64,000 nt of DNA from Desulfocarbo indianensis (lineage in GTDB: Bacteria > Desulfobacterota > Desulfarculia > Desulfarculales > Desulfarculaceae). The stretch covers positions 1,454,001 to 1,518,000 of the forward strand of contig LBMP01000001.1 of NCBI GenBank assembly GCA_001184205.1, given 5' to 3'. Under the pieces are notes generated by a model. The model had not been told where the DNA came from. It saw nothing but the letters and a program-made list of their open reading frames with translations, and did no database searches. Made by a program: the position numbers and the translations under genes. Every line of letters begins with the position of its first letter. The first letter of the stretch is position 1. Shown here piece by piece: positions 59,803-64,000 of this stretch.

Positions 59803-61701
59803 TCACCAGCCCCCCTCGATTTTTTGTATGGCGGCCGCGGCCGCGGCCCTCACCGTGGGGTTGGCATCGGCCAAAAGCTCTATCAAAGGCGTGGAAGCCC
59901 TGGGGTCGCCGATGGCTCCCAGGGCCTTGGCCGCGCTGACCTTGAGGCGGCTATCCTTGTTGTCCAGCAGCTCCAAAAGCGGCTCCACCGCCTCGTTGGC
60001 CCCGGCGCGGCCCAATCCCTCCACCGCTTTCAGGCGGATTGCGGGGTCCGGGTCTTGCAGGGCCTTCACCAGCAGCCGCAGACCGCCGGCGGGCCGGCTC
60101 TGGGCCAAGGCCTTAACCAGGGCCTGGCGCACCGCGGCGTCCGGATCGTGCACCACCATTTCCAGAAAGGTCATGGAGCGGCGGTCGCCCGAGGCCAGCA
60201 GCGCCAGGGCCGCCTCCCGCCTCACCGAGGGGTAGGAGTCGTTGAAGAGATGGGCCACCGCGCCCATGCCCTCTCCCGCGCCCATGCGGCCCAAGCCCTT
60301 GGCGCACATCTCCCGCCGAAAGGGTGATCGGCTGTCCAGGCCGTCTATGAACACCTTGCGCACGGCCTGGCCGTTTATGGCCAAAAGCGCCTCCAGGGCC
60401 TGGTATCTGACCGGCTCCTTCTGGTGGCCCAACAGCACTCCCAGGGTGGGCACCGTGCCGGCGTCCCCCAGCCGGCCCAGGGCCCAGGCGGCGTGTATTT
60501 TTATGTCGTCGTCGCTATCGCCCAACGCCACCAAAAGGGCGGCGAGCGCCCGGCGCGAACCCACCACGCCCAGGTTGCGCGTCGCCAAATGGCGCACGGC
60601 CTTGGCGGGATGGCGCAGGGCCTTGATGAGCGGGTCCACCGCCGCCTCCCCGCCGATTTGGCCCAGGGCGCGCACCGCCGCCTCGGCCAGGCGCGGCGAG
60701 GGGTCGTCCACCGCCCCCACCAGGGGAGCCAATTCCCCTATGGACCCCAGGGCCAATACGATCAACTCCAAAATTTGTTCGTTGGGTTCCTTCCTGGCCA
60801 GGTCCAGGATGCTGTAAACCGAACTCCCGTCGCCCAGCACCGCCAGACCCAGCAGGGCGTCGGCGACCACCTGTTCCGAGGGGTCGTTCAGGGCGTCGAT
60901 GAGCCCCAGACAGGCCCGTTCCCGCAACTGTTTATCCATCCCCTTGAGCATGGTGGGGTTGGCGCTTTTGAGCAGGGCGCTCAAAAGATGCTGCAAAAGC
61001 GGGCCCTCGGAGCGGCGCATGGCCTCCAGCACCGGCGGCAGGGCCTTGGGGTCCCGAAAGCGGCCCAGAGCCTCGGCCACCGCCACCCGCAGGATTTCCG
61101 AGCCATCCCGCAGGCAGGCGATGAGCGGCTCCACCGCGGCCGGCTCCCCTATGTGAGCCAGGGCTTCTATGACCGCGAAAGCCACCCACTCTTCATCGCC
61201 CAGGAGCTGGATCAGATTGGGGAGCGCCGAGGCCTCCCCCCGCTGGCCCAGGCTGGTGGCGGCGTTGGCCCTGACGTTGGGGTCGGGGTCCTCCAGCGCC
61301 TTTGTCAGGGCGCGGGCCACGCCGGGCGCGTCCACGTTGGCCAGGATGTCGGCCGCGAAGATGCGCAGATCGCGGTCGTTTTCGCCCAGCAGATCCAGCA
61401 GCATATCCGGGGCGTCTTCTCCCAGGCGGCGCAGCAGATGCATGGCCGCGTTACGCAAGCCCACCTGCTCTACGGAAAGCAGGGGAGCCAGCCGCACGGC
61501 CACTTCCCGCCCGCGCAGGTTCAAGAGGGCCTGGGAGGCGGCTTCGCCCACCGCCGGGTCCTCGTCGGCGAGGCGGTCCACCAGGGCCGGCACCGCCCGG
61601 CGATCGCCCAATTCGCCCAAGGCCTGCGCGGCGCGCAGCCTCAAATCAGGGGCGGGCGCTTGCAGTTGAAAAATAAGATGGCTGACTCGGTCTGAATGCA
61701 T
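59803..61701 (-). CDS. HEAT/PBS-lyase repeat protein
   Basis: A 632-residue protein made almost entirely of about 18-20 helical repeats of 30 residues with the signature DPxxxVRxxAAxALGxLG. Examples are DPDPNVRANAATSLGQRGE and DSRLKVSAAKALGAIGDPRAS. No other domain is evident. It is a scaffold-type protein, and its position within a receiver, PilZ and HD-GYP cluster suggests it holds signalling components together, as similar repeat proteins do in chemosensory-like arrays. That role is inference. Confidence 0.92.
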   Translation of the reverse strand: MHSDRVSHLIFQLQAPAPDLRLRAAQALGELGDRRAVPALVDRLADEDPAVGEAASQALLNLRGREVAVRLAPLLSVEQVGLRNAAMHLLRRLGEDAPDMLLDLLGENDRDLRIFAADILANVDAPGVARALTKALEDPDPNVRANAATSLGQRGEASALPNLIQLLGDEEWVAFAVIEALAHIGEPAAVEPLIACLRDGSEILRVAVAEALGRFRDPKALPPVLEAMRRSEGPLLQHLLSALLKSANPTMLKGMDKQLRERACLGLIDALNDPSEQVVADALLGLAVLGDGSSVYSILDLARKEPNEQILELIVLALGSIGELAPLVGAVDDPSPRLAEAAVRALGQIGGEAAVDPLIKALRHPAKAVRHLATRNLGVVGSRRALAALLVALGDSDDDIKIHAAWALGRLGDAGTVPTLGVLLGHQKEPVRYQALEALLAINGQAVRKVFIDGLDSRSPFRREMCAKGLGRMGAGEGMGAVAHLFNDSYPSVRREAALALLASGDRRSMTFLEMVVHDPDAAVRQALVKALAQSRPAGGLRLLVKALQDPDPAIRLKAVEGLGRAGANEAVEPLLELLDNKDSRLKVSAAKALGAIGDPRASTPLIELLADANPTVRAAAAAAIQKIEGGW

Positions 61702-61727
61702 GATGAAGGCCGCTAAAGGGCGGGCGG

Positions 61728-62459
61728 TCAGCCGGCCGCCCTGGGCAGGAGCAACTCAAAGGCGCCCGGCGGGTTCTCCGCCCAGAGCAATTGTCCCTGC
61801 CAGCGGTTCAGGACCTCCCGGGCCAGGAACAGGCCCAGGCCCTCGTGCCCGGGTCCCTTGTCGCCCGTAAAAGGCTCGAACATGCGGGGCGCCATTTGGG
61901 GCGAGGGGCCGGGCCCCTCATCAATGATCCGTAAGCCCACCTGCCCGCCGCGGTCCACGAACTCCAGTCTCAAAGAGGATTTGCCGTTTTGGTGGAGAGA
62001 CTCCAGCGCGTTGGCCATAAGAAGGTTGAGCGCCAAGGCGATGTCGGCGTAAGACGCCTCCACTTTTTGCGCGTTGGGGGGTAACTGGGAATCGACTTGC
62101 GCCTCGTGCTTGAAAAACATGTCCGCCCGCCAAAAGGTAAGCTGTTCGCGGGCCAGCCCGCAAAGATCCAAAACCTCCGTTGCCTGGCGGTAAATTTGCT
62201 GGCTCATGCCGGCCAGCATGTTCAGCTCGTCGTTCAGGCGGGAGACTCCTTGTTGCAGCGAACCCATTTTGGCTTTCAAATCCATGTCGCCGCCGCGCAT
62301 GACCTGCAATTCCAGTAAATCCAGGGGCAGGCGCACGGTTTGCAAAGCGCCGGAAAAATTGTGCACCAATCCCCTGAGCAATCTACCCACCAGGGCCAAC
62401 CGCTCCCTGCGAATGAGGGCGTTCACCACGGCCGGGGGCAGGTCGCTGGTTTGGCTCAC
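61728..62459 (-). CDS. Histidine kinase-like ATPase protein without clear H box
   Basis: A 243-residue protein. The N-terminal half resembles a kinase dimerisation domain, with LVGRLLRGLVHNFSGALQTVRLPL in place of a standard H box, though a His lies in VHNFS. The C-terminal half is an HATPase_c domain: NLLMANALESLHQ, LRIIDEGPGPS and GHEGLGLFLAREVLNR. It starts at GTG 62459 with GGAGGAG upstream and overlaps the end of the PilZ gene. It may be a kinase or ATPase partner of the CheY-like proteins. Confidence 0.85.
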   Translation of the reverse strand: MSQTSDLPPAVVNALIRRERLALVGRLLRGLVHNFSGALQTVRLPLDLLELQVMRGGDMDLKAKMGSLQQGVSRLNDELNMLAGMSQQIYRQATEVLDLCGLAREQLTFWRADMFFKHEAQVDSQLPPNAQKVEASYADIALALNLLMANALESLHQNGKSSLRLEFVDRGGQVGLRIIDEGPGPSPQMAPRMFEPFTGDKGPGHEGLGLFLAREVLNRWQGQLLWAENPPGAFELLLPRAAG

Positions 62460-63025
62460 GAAGGCTCCTCCTCGGCCAGGCGGGATAATTCTTGGCGCTG
62501 CTTTTGAAAGGTGAAGTGAATGATGCGCTCGCGGTCCACCTCGGAAATTTCCAAAAAGCGTATGGCCGAAGCGTTTTCTCCCTTCATCGATTGGGAACGC
62601 ACCACTTCGCCGGTGGCCAGGACCGGCCGCCAGGGCGCGTCGGGCAGGATGATGCCTAATAATACGGAGCTGCCGGGAGCCAATTCGCAGGCCTCGGCCA
62701 GGGCCAGGCCGGACCCGGAGATGTCGATGGTGGTTCCCTGGTAGGGGAAATGCTGGGTCTGCTCCTGGGAACGCAGGTGGTGGAGCACCAGATCGAGCTT
62801 GAAGTCCAGCCAATTGAGAACCTTGAGCAAGGGCTTGTGTTCTTCGGCCACCGCCTCCTCTTCCATGATCCGGCGGGCCCGCGTTTCCAGGCCGGCCATG
62901 GTCTCCCAAACCTCCTGGTCCATGGCCAGGGCCTGGCGGCCCTGCCGGGTGTCCGGACCGTAGTGCACGGTGAGCTTGGCCGCGGTGCGGTAATACTCTC
63001 TGTTGCTGGTGGCGGAATCGCCCAT
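62456..63025 (-). CDS. PilZ-domain protein (c-di-GMP receptor-like)
   Basis: A 189-residue protein. The N-terminal half is helical (residues 20-90). The PilZ domain includes DISGSGLALAEACELAPGSSV, matching (D/N)xSxxG, and a basic segment NREYYRTAAKL upstream. The usual RxxxR is not clearly present, so c-di-GMP binding is unsure. The ATG at 63025 follows the HD-GYP gene on the same strand. The pairing of a c-di-GMP phosphodiesterase and a PilZ protein suggests a shared signal. Confidence 0.85.
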   Translation of the reverse strand: MGDSATSNREYYRTAAKLTVHYGPDTRQGRQALAMDQEVWETMAGLETRARRIMEEEAVAEEHKPLLKVLNWLDFKLDLVLHHLRSQEQTQHFPYQGTTIDISGSGLALAEACELAPGSSVLLGIILPDAPWRPVLATGEVVRSQSMKGENASAIRFLEISEVDRERIIHFTFQKQRQELSRLAEEEPS

Positions 63026-63060
63026 GCTTGCTTTCTCCCAACTCCCCTGCGGTTAGCCTA

Positions 63061-64000
63061 TCATAATTCGTGGGGATGATAGCGGGTAAGCATCTCCAGA
63101 AAAGCCTTCACGATTTCCTCGTCGAACTGCTTGCCCGCGCAGCGGTTCAGTTCCTCCGCGGCCTGGCTGCCGTTTTTGGCTTAGCGGTAGGGACGATCGC
63201 TGGTCATGGCGTCGAAGGCGTCGGCCACCGCCACGATGCGGGCCAGGAGCGGAATGTCCTGGCCGGCGATGCCGTCGGGATAGCCGCGGCCGTCCCAGCG
63301 CTCGTGATGATGCCTGATGATGGAGCGCTCGGCCTCGGTCAGGTCCATGTCCTTGATGATGCTCTCGCCGATGACCGGGTGGCGTTTGATGTGCTCGAAC
63401 TCCTCCGGGCTGAGTTCGGAGTCCTTCAGCAGCACGTAGTCCTTGATGCCGATTTTGCCGATATCATGCAAATAGGCGGCGAAACGCAAGGATTCGATCT
63501 GTTCCAGGCCCAGGCCCATGATCTGGGCGGTGAGCACGCTGAAATTGGTGACCCGGCGCGAATGCTGGCGGGTGTAGGGGTCCTTGGCCTCCATGGCGCT
63601 GACCAGCGCTCCCAGGGTGGAGCGCATGTTGGCCACCATGGATTCATAAAGCGCGATGTTTTCTATGCTGAGGGCGGCTTTGTCCAAAAGGAAGCGGGCG
63701 ATGAAGATGTCCTCGCCCTGGAAGCCCGCCACGCCGCGCTTGTCGGCCACCAGCATGACGCCGAAAATCTCCTCGCGTATCTTGATGGGCAGGGCCAGGC
63801 TGCGTTTCTCCACGGGCAGCAATTCCGAGAGATAGGCGTCGCCGCCGGCCGGCCCCAGCATGCACTCGCCTTCGCTGGCCACCTTGCCGCAGATGCCCTG
63901 GCCCAGTTCGCCCACGGTCTGCCCCACCGCCAGGGATTCGTAGCCGTGCACCGCGATCACCAGAAGCTGGTTGCTGGAGCGGTCCAGGAGCAGCACCGCG
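63061..64000 (-). pseudogene. GAF/HD-GYP protein with in-frame nonsense codon, 5' end outside the window
   Basis: The visible part encodes the end of a GAF-like domain (HGYESLAVGQTVGELGQGICGK, ADKRGVAGFQGEDIFIARFLLDKA) and a full HD-GYP domain: YLHDIGKIGIK and HHERWDGRGYPDGI. After SDRPYR comes TAA (63181-63183). The same frame then reads AKNGSQAAEELNRCAGKQFDEEIVKAFLEML and so on, to a TGA at 63061. That continuation matches the expected HD-GYP C-terminus, so the TAA is a single-base change (AAA to TAA would restore it) or a sequencing error. The remaining 39 codons are lost. The catalytic motif is intact, so the truncated protein could still be active. Confidence 0.8.

Overview
The window is a high-GC bacterial chromosome segment, most like a sulfate-reducer-type Desulfobacterota (Desulfarculales/Desulfovibrio-like) anaerobe. 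This is inferred from gene content, not from a marker gene: two sigma-54 (NtrC-type) activators, many orphan Fe-S proteins, an Rrf2/ferredoxin unit, a DUF362 ferredoxin, a NifB-type radical SAM protein, a molybdenum hydroxylase, a full ferrous-iron (Feo) operon with an LbtU-type porin, and an HD-GYP/PilZ/CheY signalling cluster. A PEP-CTERM protein implies an exosortase elsewhere in the genome.

Layout. 1-3.3 kb (minus): alanine racemase, a 57-residue Cys-rich protein overlapping argS, argS, and a partial one-helix protein. 3.3-6.4 kb: a 255-bp inverted-repeat element (copy 1), a PEP-CTERM protein, tRNA-Arg(TCT) with a small XRE regulator and an unknown anchored protein beside it, and a secreted S1 protease. 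6.6-11 kb (plus): a Cu/Zn-efflux-type permease with a palindrome in its promoter, a double-HD/HD-GYP protein, then Rrf2, a dicluster ferredoxin and a Cys-rich protein. 11.2-22.6 kb (plus): histidine kinase, sigma-54 regulator and a substrate-binding protein, followed by a sigma-54 promoter driving a second binding protein, LivHMGF-type ABC subunits and an acyl-CoA ligase. This reads as regulated uptake and CoA activation of an organic acid.

22.6-28 kb: a DUF2080-like transposon-associated gene, copy 2 of the inverted-repeat element whose two ends supply stop codons to both neighbours, a membrane metallophosphoesterase, a DUF1571-like protein, and a compact operon of ModA-like binding protein, NapH-like polyferredoxin and NifB-type radical SAM enzyme. 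28-35 kb: a DUF4214 protein behind a terminator-like leader, a gene-poor 0.8 kb with a rod-like hairpin, a membrane sensor, and a three-subunit molybdenum hydroxylase. 35.6-41.1 kb: two tandem 871-residue secreted proteins with near-identical C-terminal repeats and divergent N-terminal heads.

41.3-45.4 kb: a FetAB-like exporter, a DUF362 ferredoxin and an AT-rich fic gene. 45.5-49.3 kb: a small sigma-54 regulon: a PAS activator, a four-cluster Fe-S protein with a membrane partner, and a divergent TusA-like protein lacking its catalytic Cys, linked by repeated GTTAAC sites. 49.4-54.6 kb: Fur-FeoA fusion, FeoA, FeoB, a small Cys-rich membrane protein and an outer-membrane porin. 54.8-64 kb: a chemoreceptor, then a minus-strand cluster of a GAF/HD-GYP gene with an in-frame nonsense codon, PilZ, an ATPase-type kinase, a HEAT-repeat protein, CheY, CheY-TPR and a PAS histidine kinase. 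No rRNA, CRISPR array, intact transposase or prophage is visible.
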